A DNA stretch of 41,585 nt from Actinokineospora spheciospongiae. Lineage in GTDB: Bacteria; Actinomycetota; Actinomycetes; Mycobacteriales; Pseudonocardiaceae. The notes beneath the pieces are model-generated. The model had not been told where the DNA came from and did not search any database. It was given only the letters and a program-made list of their open reading frames with translations. The stretch's first letter is position 1. Each line of letters begins with the position of its first letter. Of the stretch, positions 7,412 through 15,980 are shown piece after piece. The stretch is from NCBI RefSeq assembly GCF_000564855.1, contig NZ_AYXG01000136.1, forward strand, positions 1-41,585, in the 5' to 3' direction. Both the position numbers and the translations under genes were made by a program.

Positions 7412-8270
7412 GCTCCCCGAGGTCGAGGTCGTCCGCCGCGGCCTGCGCGACCACGTCGTGGGCAGGCACATCGCGGAGGTGGACGTCTTCCACCCGCGCG
7501 CCATCCGCAGGCACGTCCCCGGCGCGGTCGACTTCGCCGCCCGGCTGGTCGGGCACTCGTTCACCGAGGCCCGAAGGCGCGGCAAGTACCTGTGGGTCGA
7601 CCTCAGCTCGGGCGAGGCGGTGCTGGCCCACCTGGGGATGAGCGGCCAGATGCTGGTCCAGCCCGTGGGCGCCCCCGACGAGAAGCACCTGCGGGTGCGC
7701 GTCTCCTTCGCCGACGACGGCCCCGAGCTGCGCTTCGTCGACCAGCGCACCTTCGGCGGCCTGTCCGTGGAGGGGGTCACCGAGGTCGACGGCGTGTCCC
7801 TGCCCACCCCGGTCGCCCACATCGCCCGCGACCCGATGGACCCCGACTTCGACCCGGTGGCGGCGGTCGCCGCGCTGCGGCGCAGGCGGACCGAGGTCAA
7901 GCGCGCCCTGCTGGACCAGACCGTGGTCTCCGGCATCGGCAACATCTACGCCGACGAGGCGCTCTGGCTGGCCCGGCTGCACTGGGCCCGCCCCGCCGAC
8001 GGGCTGAGCAGGGCCAAGGCGGCGGAACTGCTGACCGCCGCCACCGACGTGATGGACCAGGCCCTCCGGGCGGGCGGCACCTCGTTCGACGCCCTGTACG
8101 TCAACGTCAACGGCCAGTCCGGTTACTTCGACCGGTCGCTGAACGCCTACGGCCAGGAGGGGGAGCCGTGCCCCCGCTGCGGCAGGCCCATCCGCCGCGA
8201 GCCGTTCATGAACCGCTCCTCGTTCTCCTGCCCTCGGTGCCAGCCGCACCCGCCGGGCTTCCAGCTCTGA
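7404..8270 (+). CDS. mutM: Formamidopyrimidine-DNA glycosylase
   Basis: A 288-residue bifunctional glycosylase/AP lyase that removes 8-oxoguanine and formamidopyrimidines from DNA. It starts PELPEVE after the initiator, giving the catalytic N-terminal Pro and Glu after Met removal. K57-type Lys lies in [11 protein letters not shown]. The H2TH region ([19 protein letters not shown]) is at about 170-188, and a C-terminal zinc finger, CPRCG with CPRC 16 residues later, is intact. GTG 7404 lies inside the end of rnc (8-bp overlap). This rnc-mutM pairing is conserved in actinobacteria. Confidence 0.96.
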   Translation: MPELPEVEVVRRGLRDHVVGRHIAEVDVFHPRAIRRHVPGAVDFAARLVGHSFTEARRRGKYLWVDLSSGEAVLAHLGMSGQMLVQPVGAPDEKHLRVRVSFADDGPELRFVDQRTFGGLSVEGVTEVDGVSLPTPVAHIARDPMDPDFDPVAAVAALRRRRTEVKRALLDQTVVSGIGNIYADEALWLARLHWARPADGLSRAKAAELLTAATDVMDQALRAGGTSFDALYVNVNGQSGYFDRSLNAYGQEGEPCPRCGRPIRREPFMNRSSFSCPRCQPHPPGFQL

Positions 8271-8325
8271 CCCATCCGGTTTCCGCACCCTGAGCTGCAC
8301 TTCGCCGCATCCGCTGTTCCGCGCC

Positions 8326-8355
8326 TTGCGCGGTAGTGCGCTTTGCGCAATAGTG
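8326..8355 (+). promoter_or_regulatory. Direct repeat in the PadR-operon promoter
   Basis: TTGCGCGGTAGTG (8326-8338) and TTGCGCAATAGTG (8343-8355) are 13-bp direct repeats 17 bp apart, matching at 11 positions; the second contains the palindrome TTGCGCAA. They end 29 bp before the PadR start. The placement and repetition suggest the autoregulatory operator and core promoter, but this is inference. Confidence 0.45.
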
Positions 8356-8384
8356 TTCCTAGCGCGATACCGGGGAGGGGATCG

Positions 8385-8714
8385 ATGGACACGAGCCAGT
8401 TGCTCAAGGGGGTGCTGGACCTCGCTGTGCTCGCCGTGCTCCAGGACGAGGACGGCTACGGGTACGACGTGCTGCGCAGGCTGCGCGGCGGCGGCATGGG
8501 GGAGGTGGGCGACGCCTCCGTCTACGGGACGCTGCGGCGGCTCTACAAGGCGGGCCTGCTCACGTCCTACGTGGTGCCCAGCGACGAGGGACCGCACCGC
8601 AAGTACTACGGGATGAACGACGCGGGCCGGTCGCGCCTGGTCGAGTCGGAGAAGGCGTGGCGCGCCTTCCAGGAGACGTTGGACGCGATTCTGCGGAAGG
8701 GGGCGGCGGCGTGA
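8385..8714 (+). CDS. PadR family transcriptional regulator
   Basis: A 109-residue winged-helix regulator of the short PadR type (N-terminal wHTH plus one dimerisation helix). The recognition-helix region is ASVYGTLRRLYKAGLL, followed by the wing EGPHRKYYGMNDAGR, both characteristic of the family. PadR proteins usually repress themselves and the adjacent gene. Its TGA overlaps the GTG of the following HAAS-domain gene (GTGA), a pairing common in actinobacteria and firmicutes. ATG 8385 is preceded by GGGAGGGG. A 13-bp direct repeat upstream is a candidate operator. The inducing signal cannot be told from sequence. Confidence 0.9.
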   Translation: MDTSQLLKGVLDLAVLAVLQDEDGYGYDVLRRLRGGGMGEVGDASVYGTLRRLYKAGLLTSYVVPSDEGPHRKYYGMNDAGRSRLVESEKAWRAFQETLDAILRKGAAA

Positions 8715-9943
8715 ACGGCGAGATCGACACCCGCCCGGGACTGGAGGACTACCTCACCGAGGTGCGGTCGGCGCTGTCCGACCTCCCCGCCGACGAGGTC
8801 GCCGAGATCATGGAGGACGTCGAACCCAACGTCTACGAGGTCTACGGCGAAACCGGTTCCCTCCCGGCGCTCACCGCCCGCCTGGGCACCCCGCAGTCCT
8901 ACGCCGACGAGCTGCGCGCGGCGGGCGACTACCCGCCGCCCCCGGCACCGGCCCCGCGCGGGACGGGCCGCGCCTTCCTGGCCAGGTACGTCCTGTGGAT
9001 CACCGGGCTGACCCTCGTGGTGGCCCTGATCACCGGGATCGCGGTGGAGAACCGCTACGAACCGGAGCGGTTCGCCGTGCTGTTCGTCGTCGTCCTCGCG
9101 CTGCTCCCGGCGCTGTGGCTGCTGCACTCCCGGCGGGTGGGCCGCGCGGACGTCGAGGCGCTGGCCGAGTACCAGGCCGCGCGCCGGGCGGGCCGCTCCG
9201 CCGTCGAGGCGGTGCCCGCGCACATCACGGCGTACCTGCGCGGCCTGCAACCCGCGTGGTGGCTGGTGCGCATCGTGCTGCTCGCCGTGGCGCTGGTGGC
9301 GGCCCTGATGATCCGCTCCGGTGGCTTCGTCCTGCTCGGCGTCGTCGTGGCGATCCTGCTGTGGGCGGGTCCGCGCGTGCGCCACGACCGCCGCTGGCTG
9401 CCGGTCGTCCTGGCCGCCAACGCGTTCACCGTGGGCGTCGCCATCGCCCTCGCCCTGTCGGTCTTCTCCGACGCGGAAGCCTCGTCCAACCCGTACCGGT
9501 ACGGGTACGCGGGCTACTCCGCCTCCGGCCTCACCTACGACGGCAGCTCGGTCGCCAACCTGTACGCGGTGGACGCCCAGGGCAAGCCCATCCCGGTGTT
9601 CTACCTCTACGACCAGGACGGCACCCCGCTCCGCTCGTACAGCTCGACCTGCAACCCCCAGGGCGGCCTGCACTCCGAGGACATGACCAACCGGTACCCG
9701 CAGCCCGAGGTCGACTACGGCCAGTACGGCTGCGTCGAGAGCACGACTATGCCGTTCGTGCCCCTGCCCCCGGTCGCGGGCCCGAGCCCCACACCCACCG
9801 CGCCGACCGGGCCGACCGCCCCGTCGGTGTCCACGGCGCCGACCCTGCCGCCGTCCGCCGCGCCGACCACCACCCCACCACCCGCGACCACCACCCCGTC
9901 GGCGCCCGCCGCGCAGCCGCCGACACCACCGACCACCGGGTAG
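8711..9943 (+). CDS. HAAS-domain polytopic membrane protein, PadR partner
   Basis: A 410-residue membrane protein. Residues 10-72 form a HAAS/DUF1700-type helical domain (LEDYLTEVRSALSDLP, LTARLGTPQSYADELRA), normally cytosolic and found next to PadR regulators. Five hydrophobic segments follow at about 93-112, 121-138, 185-201, 204-220 and 229-251. Residues 255-345 are an exported Tyr/Gly-rich region with two Cys, and about 350-410 is a Pro/Thr/Ala-rich tail. Translation is coupled to PadR through a GTGA overlap. The family is thought to act in signalling to PadR or envelope stress, but no biochemical role is established. A strong terminator follows. Confidence 0.8.
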   Translation: MNGEIDTRPGLEDYLTEVRSALSDLPADEVAEIMEDVEPNVYEVYGETGSLPALTARLGTPQSYADELRAAGDYPPPPAPAPRGTGRAFLARYVLWITGLTLVVALITGIAVENRYEPERFAVLFVVVLALLPALWLLHSRRVGRADVEALAEYQAARRAGRSAVEAVPAHITAYLRGLQPAWWLVRIVLLAVALVAALMIRSGGFVLLGVVVAILLWAGPRVRHDRRWLPVVLAANAFTVGVAIALALSVFSDAEASSNPYRYGYAGYSASGLTYDGSSVANLYAVDAQGKPIPVFYLYDQDGTPLRSYSSTCNPQGGLHSEDMTNRYPQPEVDYGQYGCVESTTMPFVPLPPVAGPSPTPTAPTGPTAPSVSTAPTLPPSAAPTTTPPPATTTPSAPAAQPPTPPTTG

Positions 9944-9968
9944 GGGAGACCCGGCGGCAGGGGGGCCG

Positions 9969-10005
9969 GGAGCGGGAGCGGGCGTCGGGGGCCCGCTCCC
10001 GCTCC
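9969..10005 (+). terminator. Terminator of the PadR-HAAS operon
   Basis: A perfect 15-bp stem (9969-9983 with 9991-10005; arm GGAGCGGGAGCGGGC) and a seven-base loop begin 26 bp after the HAAS-gene stop. It separates that operon from the response regulator starting at 10024. No T tract follows. Confidence 0.75.
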
Positions 10006-10011
10006 TGCGTC

Positions 10012-10017
10012 TACCGT
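10012..10017 (+). promoter_or_regulatory. Leaderless -10 box of the KdpE-like gene
   Basis: TACCGT fits TANNNT and ends six bases before GTG 10024, directly after the terminator at 9969-10005. The gene therefore probably has its own leaderless transcript and is not read from the PadR operon. Confidence 0.5.
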
Positions 10018-10023
10018 GTCTAC

Positions 10024-10698
10024 GTGACCCGAGTGCTGGTGGTGGACGACGAACCGCAGATCGTGCGGGCACTGCGCATCAACCTCACCGCCCACGGGTA
10101 CGAGGTCGTCACCGCGGCCGACGGCGCCGCCGCCCTGCGCGCCGCCGCCGAACGCCACCCCGACGTGGTGGTCCTCGACCTGGGCCTGCCCGACCTCGAC
10201 GGGGTGGAGGTCATCGAGGGCCTGCGCGGCTGGACCACCGTCCCCATCCTCGTCCTGTCAGCCAGGGTCGACAGCGGCGACAAGGTCGCCGCCCTGGACG
10301 CGGGCGCCGACGACTACGTCACCAAGCCGTTCGGGATGGACGAACTCCTGGCCCGCCTGCGCGCCGCTGTGCGGCGCGCGGCCCCGGTGGCGGACGAACC
10401 GGTGGTGCGCACCGCGTCGTTCACGGTGGACCTGGCGGCCCGGAAGGTGTCACGGGCAGGCGCGGAGGTCCACCTGACACCGACGGAGTGGGGTCTGCTG
10501 GAACTGCTGGCCCGCAACCGGGGCAAACTGGTCCCGCAGCGCCAACTGCTGCGCGAGGTCTGGGGCCCGGGGTACGAGTCGGAAACGCACTACCTGCGCG
10601 TGTACCTGGCCCAACTGCGGCGCAAGCTGGAGGACGACCCCGGCGCACCCCGACACCTGATCACCGAGGCGGGGATGGGCTACCGGCTGGAGGTCTAG
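10024..10698 (+). CDS. KdpE-like OmpR-family response regulator (orphan)
   Basis: A 224-residue two-domain regulator. The receiver has D8-D9, phosphoacceptor D52 in VLDLGLPDLDG, the switch Ser in LVLSAR, and Lys in YVTKPFG. The C-terminal winged helix contains LTPTEWGLLELLARN, QRQLLREVWGPGYESETHYLRVY and GMGYRLE, the pattern of KdpE, which controls the high-affinity potassium pump genes kdpFABC. Neither the sensor kinase kdpD nor kdp pump genes are adjacent: a terminator and the PadR operon lie upstream, and convergent smc lies downstream. It could answer to a distant KdpD or have a different role. Confidence 0.8.
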   Translation: MTRVLVVDDEPQIVRALRINLTAHGYEVVTAADGAAALRAAAERHPDVVVLDLGLPDLDGVEVIEGLRGWTTVPILVLSARVDSGDKVAALDAGADDYVTKPFGMDELLARLRAAVRRAAPVADEPVVRTASFTVDLAARKVSRAGAEVHLTPTEWGLLELLARNRGKLVPQRQLLREVWGPGYESETHYLRVYLAQLRRKLEDDPGAPRHLITEAGMGYRLEV

Positions 10699-10733
10699 CT
10701 GTGGGCAACCCCCGGCTCGACAGGGTTTCGTGT

Positions 10734-10819
10734 CGGTGCCGTGTGGTGGGATTGATTCGGGGGCTGCTCAGATCGGGCTGCGGGTTCGGCTCGCTGTTGT
10801 GCTGGTGCCGCGTGGTGGG
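10734..10819. repeat. Short direct repeat between the kdpE-like gene and smc
   Basis: The 189-bp convergent gap 10699-10887 holds GGTGCCGTGTGGTGGG (10735-10750) and GGTGCCGCGTGGTGGG (10804-10819), 69 bp apart and differing at one base. No gene or convincing terminator hairpin is seen in the gap. Confidence 0.5.
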
Positions 10820-10887
10820 TCGATCGGCGCCTGGGTCGGCGGGCTTGCCCTGCTTGGGTTGTGCTCGATCGGGTGGTTGCCCCGGGG

Positions 10888-13800
10888 CTACGCCGGATCG
10901 GTTGTGCTCGGTGCTCCGGTGGCCGAGTCGCTCGGGTCGGTCGGGGCGGCGGGACTCGCGGCTTCCGGGGCTGGGGCGGTGACCGCCTCGGCCGGGGGCG
11001 CCTCTGGGCCCGGGATCTCCGGCTCGGGGGTTTCGGCCGCCCCGGCTGCTGCCTGGGCCGCGTCCGCCGCTGCCTGTTCCGCCTTCGCCTTGGCGGCGGT
11101 GATGTGGGCGGGGGCGGGGCGGGATTCGTTGAGGCGCTGGGAGATGACCTGGGTGATGCCGTCGCCGCGCATGCTGACGCCGTAGAGGGCGTCGGCGATT
11201 TCCATGGTGGGTTTCTGGTGGGTGATGATGATGAGCTGGCTGCTGGCGCGCAGTTGTTCCAGGAGGCCGATGAGGCGGCGCATGTTGGTGTCGTCCAGGG
11301 CGGCCTCGACCTCGTCCATCACGTAGAACGGTGAGGGGCGGGCGCGGAAGATGGCGACCAGCATGGCCACGGCCACCAGGGACTTCTCGCCGCCGGAGAG
11401 CAGGGACAGGCGCTTGACCTTCTTGCCGGGTGGGCGGGCCTCGACGTCGACGCCGGTGGCGAGCATGTCGTCCGGTTCGGTGAGGATCATGCGCCCCTCG
11501 CCGCCGGGGAACAGGACGTCGAAGACCGTTTCGAATTCCCTGGCGACGTCGAAGTAGGCGGAGGTGAAGACCTCCAGGATCTTGTCGTCGACCTCCTTGA
11601 TGACGGTGAGGAGGTCGCGGCGGGTGGCCTTGAGGTCTTCGAGCTGGGTGGAGAGGAACCGGTAGCGCTCCTCCAGGGCGGCGAACTCCTCCAGGGCCAG
11701 CGGGTTGACCTTGCCCAGCAGGGTCAGGTCGCGCTCGGCGCGCTTGGCGCGGCGGGCCTGGGTGTCGCGGTCGTACGGTGTGGACGGTGGGGTGGAGACC
11801 TCCTCGCCGCGTTCGCGGGCCGCCTCGTACTCGGCCAGTTCGGCGGGCGACGGCGGGACCGCGACGTCCGGGCCGTACTCGGCGACCAGGTCGTCGAGGC
11901 CGATGCCGAACGTCTCCGCGATCTTGACCTCAAGCTGCTCCAGGCGCAGGCGCTGCTCGGCGCGCAGGACCTCGTCGCGGTGCACGGCGTCGACGAGCTT
12001 CTCCAGTTCCGACGACAGTTCGCGGACCTTGGCCCGGACGTCGGTGAGGACCCGTTCGCGCTCGGCCCGCTGCGCCTGCACCACGTCGCGCTCCTCGGCG
12101 GCGCGGGCCAGCGACAGCGCGATGCGCTCCAGGGCCAGTTCGCCGCCGTCGACCACGGCCTGCGCCACGGTCGCGCCGCGCTGCCGGGCGGCCATCGCGC
12201 GGGCGGCGCGCTCCCTGGCCTCGCGTTCGGCGCGGGCGGCGCGGCGGAGCTGGTCGGCCTTGCCCTGCAGGGCGCGGTGGCGCTCCTCGGCGGTGCGCAG
12301 CGTCAGCCGCGCCTCCATCTCCTCCTGCCGCGACGAGGCCAGCGCGCCCGCGTACTCGTCGCGCTCGGCGGAGTCCGGTTCGTCGTCGACCTGCTCGTCC
12401 TGCGCGACCGCGAGGCGTTCCTCCAGGTCGGCGAGCTTGGCCAGCGCGTCCTCCCGGGTGGCCTCGACCTTGCCGCGCTGGGTCAGGGCCCGCTCCACCT
12501 CGGCTTCGGCCGAGCGGACGACCTGGCGCAGCCGGTTGAGCCGCTCCGACGACCGGGCCGCGCGGACCTTCGCGTCGTTCATCAGCTCCTTGACCGCGTT
12601 CACGTCCTCGCGGCGGGCCTGCTGCTCGGCGCGGGCGCCCTCCAGCGCCGCCGCCGAGTGCTCCAGCGACCGTTCCGCAGCGGCCAGCTTGCCGTTGGCC
12701 TCGTCCACCGCGGCCTGCACCTCGATGACGCTCTGCGCCCGCTCCGAACCGCCGATCGCCCAGTGCGCGCCCAGCAGGTCGCCCTCGCCGGTCACCGCCC
12801 GCACCTGCGGGTGCTCGGCGACCAGGGCCCGCGCCGACGGCAGCGCCTCCACCACGGCCACCAGGTCCAGCGCCCGGTGCACCGCGGGCAGCAGCGCCTC
12901 GGGCGCCTGGACCAGGTCGACCGCCCAGCGCGCCCCCGGGGGCAGCACCGGCCACCCGGACCGGTCGACGGTGAACGCGCCGCCGACGAGCAGACCGGCC
13001 CGGCCCGCGTCCCCGGCGCGCAGCATCCGCAGCGCCTCCACCGCCCCGTCCGGGTCGGCGACGGCGACCGCGTCGGCCACCGGGCCCAGGGCGGCGGCCA
13101 GGGCGGCCTCCGACCCCGGTTCCACGGTCAGCAGCGCGGCCACCGACCCGAGCAGCCCGGGCAGGCGGTCGGCGGCGGCGAGCAGCGCGCCCGCGCCGTC
13201 CTTGCGGGCCAACCCCAGCGACAGCGCGTCGACCCTGGCCCTCCACGAGGCGATGTCGCGCTCGGCCTGCCGCTCGGCCCGGACCAGCTCGTCCACCCTG
13301 GCCCTGGCGGCGTCACCCGCTTCGACCGCGCGCTGGTGGCGCTCGGCGAGCCCGGCGTCGTCGGTGTCCTCGACCTCGGTGCCCGCCTGCTCCTCGGCCA
13401 GTTCCTCGGCGGCGACCTCCGCGCGCTCGCGGGCCTCGCCGAGGGCCACCGACAGCCGCTCGATCTCCTCGCCGGTCGCGTTCGCCTTGCTGCGCAACGC
13501 CTCCACCTGACCGGACAGCCGGGCCAGGCCCTCGCGCCGGTCGGCGATCGCGCGGACCGCGGCCAGGTGCGCCTTCTCCGCCGCCTGCACCATCCGCTCC
13601 AGCTCGGCGCGGCGCTCGGTGGACTCGGCCAGGGTGTAGCGGGCCTCGGCGACGGCCTCGAACAGCTCGGCCTCGCGCATGGCCGTGTGCTCGGCCTCCT
13701 CCTCCAGCTCCTCCGGGTCGCGCCCGCCGCGCGGGGCCTCGCCCGCCGCCGACAGGTGCCGGGCGCGCTCGACGGCCAGGCGGACCGTGCCGCGCAGCCG

Positions 13801-14694
13801 CTCCTCCAGCGCGGAGAGCCGGTACCAGGTCTCCTGGGCGGCGGCGAGCTTCGGCGCGTCGACCGCCAGGTGCTCCTCCAGCTCGGCCTGCCGGGCGTGG
13901 CCGATCTCCAGGGCCTGCTCGACCTCGGCGCGCTTGCGCCGGGCGGTGGCCTCGTCGGCCTCGTCGCGGGCGATGTCGGCGCGCTGGGTGACCAGGTCGT
14001 CGGCGTGCAGGCGCAGCCGGGCGTCGCGCAGCTCCGACTGCACCGACTGGGCCTTGCGGGCGATCTCGGCCTGCTTGCCCAGCGGCTTGAGCTGGCGGCG
14101 CAGCTCGGCGGTGAGGTCGGTGAGCCGGGTGAGGTTGGCCTGCATCGCGTCGAGCTTGCGGATGGCCTTCTCTTTGCGCTTGCGGTGCTTGAGGACGCCC
14201 GCGGCCTCCTCGATGAACGCGCGGCGCTCCTCGGGCTTGGACTCCAGGATGGCGCTGAGCTGGCCCTGCCCGACGATGACGTGCATCTCCCGGCCGATGC
14301 CGGAGTCGCTGAGCAGTTCCTGCACGTCCATCAACCGGCAGCCGTTGCCGTTGATCTCGTACTCGCTGGCGCCGTCGCGGAACATCCGGCGGGTGATGGA
14401 CACCTCGGCGAACTCGATCGGCAGCGCGCCGTCGGCGTTGTCGATGGTCAGCGTCACCTCGGCGCGGCCAAGCGGGGCGCGGCCCGCGGTGCCCGCGAAG
14501 ATGACGTCCTCCATCTTGCCGCCGCGCAGGCCCTTGGCGCTGCCCTCGCCCATCACCCAGCGCAGCGCGTCGAGCACGTTGGACTTGCCGGACCCGTTGG
14601 GGCCGACGACGCAGGTGATCCCCGGCTCGAACTTCAGCGTCGTCGCCGAGGCGAAGGACTTGAACCCCTTCAGCGTCAGGCTCTTGAGGTGCAC
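10888..14694 (-). CDS. smc: Chromosome segregation ATPase SMC
   Basis: A 1268-residue SMC protein, the ATPase of the SMC-ScpAB condensin that organises and separates daughter chromosomes. The N-terminal head has Walker A GPNGSGKS at 31-38 and VIVGQGQLSAILESKPEERR after it. Two long Ala/Glu/Arg coiled coils flank a hinge at roughly 500-650. The C-terminal head has the ABC signature LSLLSGGEKSLVAVAML, then Walker B FYVMDEVEAALDD and the D-loop. The last 75 or so residues (after ITQVISQRLNE) are a Pro/Ala/Glu-rich extension beyond the conserved core. The start GTG 14694 has GGAGGG nine bases upstream and its own -10 box. In relatives acyP, smc and ftsY are adjacent; here ftsY lies 8.5 kb away. 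Confidence 0.97.
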   Translation of the reverse strand: MHLKSLTLKGFKSFASATTLKFEPGITCVVGPNGSGKSNVLDALRWVMGEGSAKGLRGGKMEDVIFAGTAGRAPLGRAEVTLTIDNADGALPIEFAEVSITRRMFRDGASEYEINGNGCRLMDVQELLSDSGIGREMHVIVGQGQLSAILESKPEERRAFIEEAAGVLKHRKRKEKAIRKLDAMQANLTRLTDLTAELRRQLKPLGKQAEIARKAQSVQSELRDARLRLHADDLVTQRADIARDEADEATARRKRAEVEQALEIGHARQAELEEHLAVDAPKLAAAQETWYRLSALEERLRGTVRLAVERARHLSAAGEAPRGGRDPEELEEEAEHTAMREAELFEAVAEARYTLAESTERRAELERMVQAAEKAHLAAVRAIADRREGLARLSGQVEALRSKANATGEEIERLSVALGEARERAEVAAEELAEEQAGTEVEDTDDAGLAERHQRAVEAGDAARARVDELVRAERQAERDIASWRARVDALSLGLARKDGAGALLAAADRLPGLLGSVAALLTVEPGSEAALAAALGPVADAVAVADPDGAVEALRMLRAGDAGRAGLLVGGAFTVDRSGWPVLPPGARWAVDLVQAPEALLPAVHRALDLVAVVEALPSARALVAEHPQVRAVTGEGDLLGAHWAIGGSERAQSVIEVQAAVDEANGKLAAAERSLEHSAAALEGARAEQQARREDVNAVKELMNDAKVRAARSSERLNRLRQVVRSAEAEVERALTQRGKVEATREDALAKLADLEERLAVAQDEQVDDEPDSAERDEYAGALASSRQEEMEARLTLRTAEERHRALQGKADQLRRAARAEREARERAARAMAARQRGATVAQAVVDGGELALERIALSLARAAEERDVVQAQRAERERVLTDVRAKVRELSSELEKLVDAVHRDEVLRAEQRLRLEQLEVKIAETFGIGLDDLVAEYGPDVAVPPSPAELAEYEAARERGEEVSTPPSTPYDRDTQARRAKRAERDLTLLGKVNPLALEEFAALEERYRFLSTQLEDLKATRRDLLTVIKEVDDKILEVFTSAYFDVAREFETVFDVLFPGGEGRMILTEPDDMLATGVDVEARPPGKKVKRLSLLSGGEKSLVAVAMLVAIFRARPSPFYVMDEVEAALDDTNMRRLIGLLEQLRASSQLIIITHQKPTMEIADALYGVSMRGDGITQVISQRLNESRPAPAHITAAKAKAEQAAADAAQAAAGAAETPEPEIPGPEAPPAEAVTAPAPEAASPAAPTDPSDSATGAPSTTDPA

Positions 14695-14739
14695 TGGGCG
14701 GGACCCTCCAGGTTACCGACTGCTGCCGCGATCCGGATG

Positions 14740-14745
14740 AGACTA
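14740..14745 (-). promoter_or_regulatory. -10 box of smc
   Basis: On the minus strand TAGTCT (TANNNT) lies 45 bp before the smc GTG, downstream of the terminator at 14759-14786. It would give a leader of about 38 nt containing the GGAGGG ribosome-binding site. No clear -35 is visible. Confidence 0.4.
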
Positions 14746-14758
14746 CCCGGGCCCCGGG

Positions 14759-14786
14759 GCGCGGTCCCCCAGGTGGGGGCCCGCGC
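14759..14786 (-). terminator. Terminator after the anti-sigma gene
   Basis: GCGCGGTCCCCC (14759-14770) pairs with GGGGGCCCGCGC (14775-14786), a 12-bp stem with one mismatch and an AGGT loop, 2 bp past the anti-sigma stop. It should stop acyP-sigma-anti-sigma transcription before smc. Confidence 0.7.
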
Positions 14787-14788
14787 GG

Positions 14789-15436
14789 TCAGGCGGGCGC
14801 GGGCACGTCGACCAGCACGATGTCGTCGTCGGTCACCACCTCGACCCGGCTGATGCTGGACCGGCCGATGGAGGTGCTGCCCGGGATCTCCTCGTCCTGC
14901 CCGCCGCTGCCCCACCAGCCCGCCACCTCGCGGTTGCCGTCGCGGCCGCGCACCACCAGCTTGCACGGCTTGCCCGGCGGCACGTCGTGCAACTTGATCT
15001 TGACCTCGGTGCCCCAGGAGCGGTCGATGAGCCGCACGTCCGCGCGGACCCCGCTGGCCGAATCGGTCGCCGACCAGCTCACCGACGGCGGGGTCGACGT
15101 CGGTTCCGGGCGCAGCACCTCGAAGCCCACGACCCCGGCGGCGGCCAGCACGACCACCGCCGCGGCCGCGCTGAGCAGCACCTTCCGCTTCGCCCAGACC
15201 CCGCGGCGCGGCTCCGGCTCCGGGACGACCAGCAGGTCGGCCTCGGTGGGCTCCACGGCGTCCTCGAAGTCCTCCACGCGCACCCGGTGCAGCAGGCCCG
15301 GCAGCGGCGAGAGCCGCACCAGCTCGCCGCGGCAGGAGTCGCACCGGTGCAGGTGCGCCTCGAAGTCGGCGCGCTCGGCCGGGTCCAGCGCGCCGAGCAG
15401 GTAGGCGCCGAGGGACATCGTCTTCGTACAGGTCAC
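14789..15436 (-). CDS. RslA-like zinc-associated anti-sigma factor
   Basis: A 215-residue membrane anti-sigma factor. The cytosolic N-terminus has the ZAS motif H28-x3-C32-x2-C35 after YLLGALDPAERADFEAHL. A single TM helix lies at about 88-110. The extracytoplasmic part (SWGTEVKIKLHDVPPGKPC ... LVVRGRDGNREVAGWW) resembles the sensor region of mycobacterial RslA, the SigL anti-sigma factor. RslA-type proteins hold their sigma factor until an oxidative or zinc-dependent change releases it. GTG 15436 is chosen because it overlaps the sigma stop by 4 bp and leaves a family-length protein. The open frame continues far upstream, but that part is an artefact. Confidence 0.85.
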   Translation of the reverse strand: MTCTKTMSLGAYLLGALDPAERADFEAHLHRCDSCRGELVRLSPLPGLLHRVRVEDFEDAVEPTEADLLVVPEPEPRRGVWAKRKVLLSAAAAVVVLAAAGVVGFEVLRPEPTSTPPSVSWSATDSASGVRADVRLIDRSWGTEVKIKLHDVPPGKPCKLVVRGRDGNREVAGWWGSGGQDEEIPGSTSIGRSSISRVEVVTDDDIVLVDVPAPA

Positions 15437-15957
15437 AGCTCCGTCACCCCCCGCTCCTCCAGGGCGTCGCGCAGGGCGCGCAACGCGTAGAACGACCTCG
15501 ACTTGACCGTGCCCTGCGGCACCCCCAGCACCTTCGCCGCCTCCGCCACGGTCCGCCGCCGGTAGAACAGCTCGGCGATGACGTTGCGGTGGTCGCGCGA
15601 GAGCGCCCGCATCGCCTCGGCCACCTGCCAGCCCTGCAGGACCTGCTCGAACTCGTCCCCGGCGCGCGGCCAGTCCTTGTCCTCGATCGGCACCTCGGCG
15701 ACCCGGGCCCGCTGCCTGCGGTAGCCGGTGATCACCAGGTTCCGGGCCACCGTGTAGAGCCACGGCCCGGCCTTGTCGGCCTCCAGCGTCCCGGCGTTGC
15801 GCCAGGCGCGCAGCAGCGTCTCCTGCACCACGTCCTCGGCGCGCTGGTGGTCGCCGCCCACCGCGCGCAGCGCGTAGCCCAGCAGCGGCCGCCGGTAGCG
15901 GTCGTAGAGCTCGCGGACGAAGACGTCGTCCTCCTCGGGGGTGGGCACGTCCGGCAT
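15433..15957 (-). CDS. SigL-like ECF sigma factor
   Basis: A 174-residue sigma-70 family ECF factor. Region 2 reads LYDRYRRPLLGYALRAVGG then AEDVVQETLLRAWRN (about 14-52), and region 4 reads LSRDHRNVIAELFYRRRTV, EAAKVLGVPQGTVKSR (about 118-160). The sequence resembles Mycobacterium tuberculosis SigL, and its partner resembles RslA. It directs RNA polymerase to envelope or redox stress promoters in that family; targets here are unknown. ATG 15957 is the only sensible start, since upstream codons in the frame lack a start near the conserved region. It is coupled to the anti-sigma gene by a GTGA overlap and lies 23 bp after acyP. Confidence 0.88.
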   Translation of the reverse strand: MPDVPTPEEDDVFVRELYDRYRRPLLGYALRAVGGDHQRAEDVVQETLLRAWRNAGTLEADKAGPWLYTVARNLVITGYRRQRARVAEVPIEDKDWPRAGDEFEQVLQGWQVAEAMRALSRDHRNVIAELFYRRRTVAEAAKVLGVPQGTVKSRSFYALRALRDALEERGVTEL

Positions 15958-15980
15958 TACGCCGTCCGCCGCCCCCCGGT

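Noticed and set aside
11980-14853. Very long open frame (957 codons) opposite smc
   Set aside because: Antisense shadow of a high-GC coding gene; the protein is low-complexity Gly/Arg/Leu/Asp-rich and has no domain, whereas smc on the other strand is unambiguous.
15437-15763. N-terminal extension of the anti-sigma factor frame
   Set aside because: Overlaps the sigma-factor gene and is Gly/Ala/Arg shadow sequence; GTG 15436 with the 4-bp overlap is the natural start.
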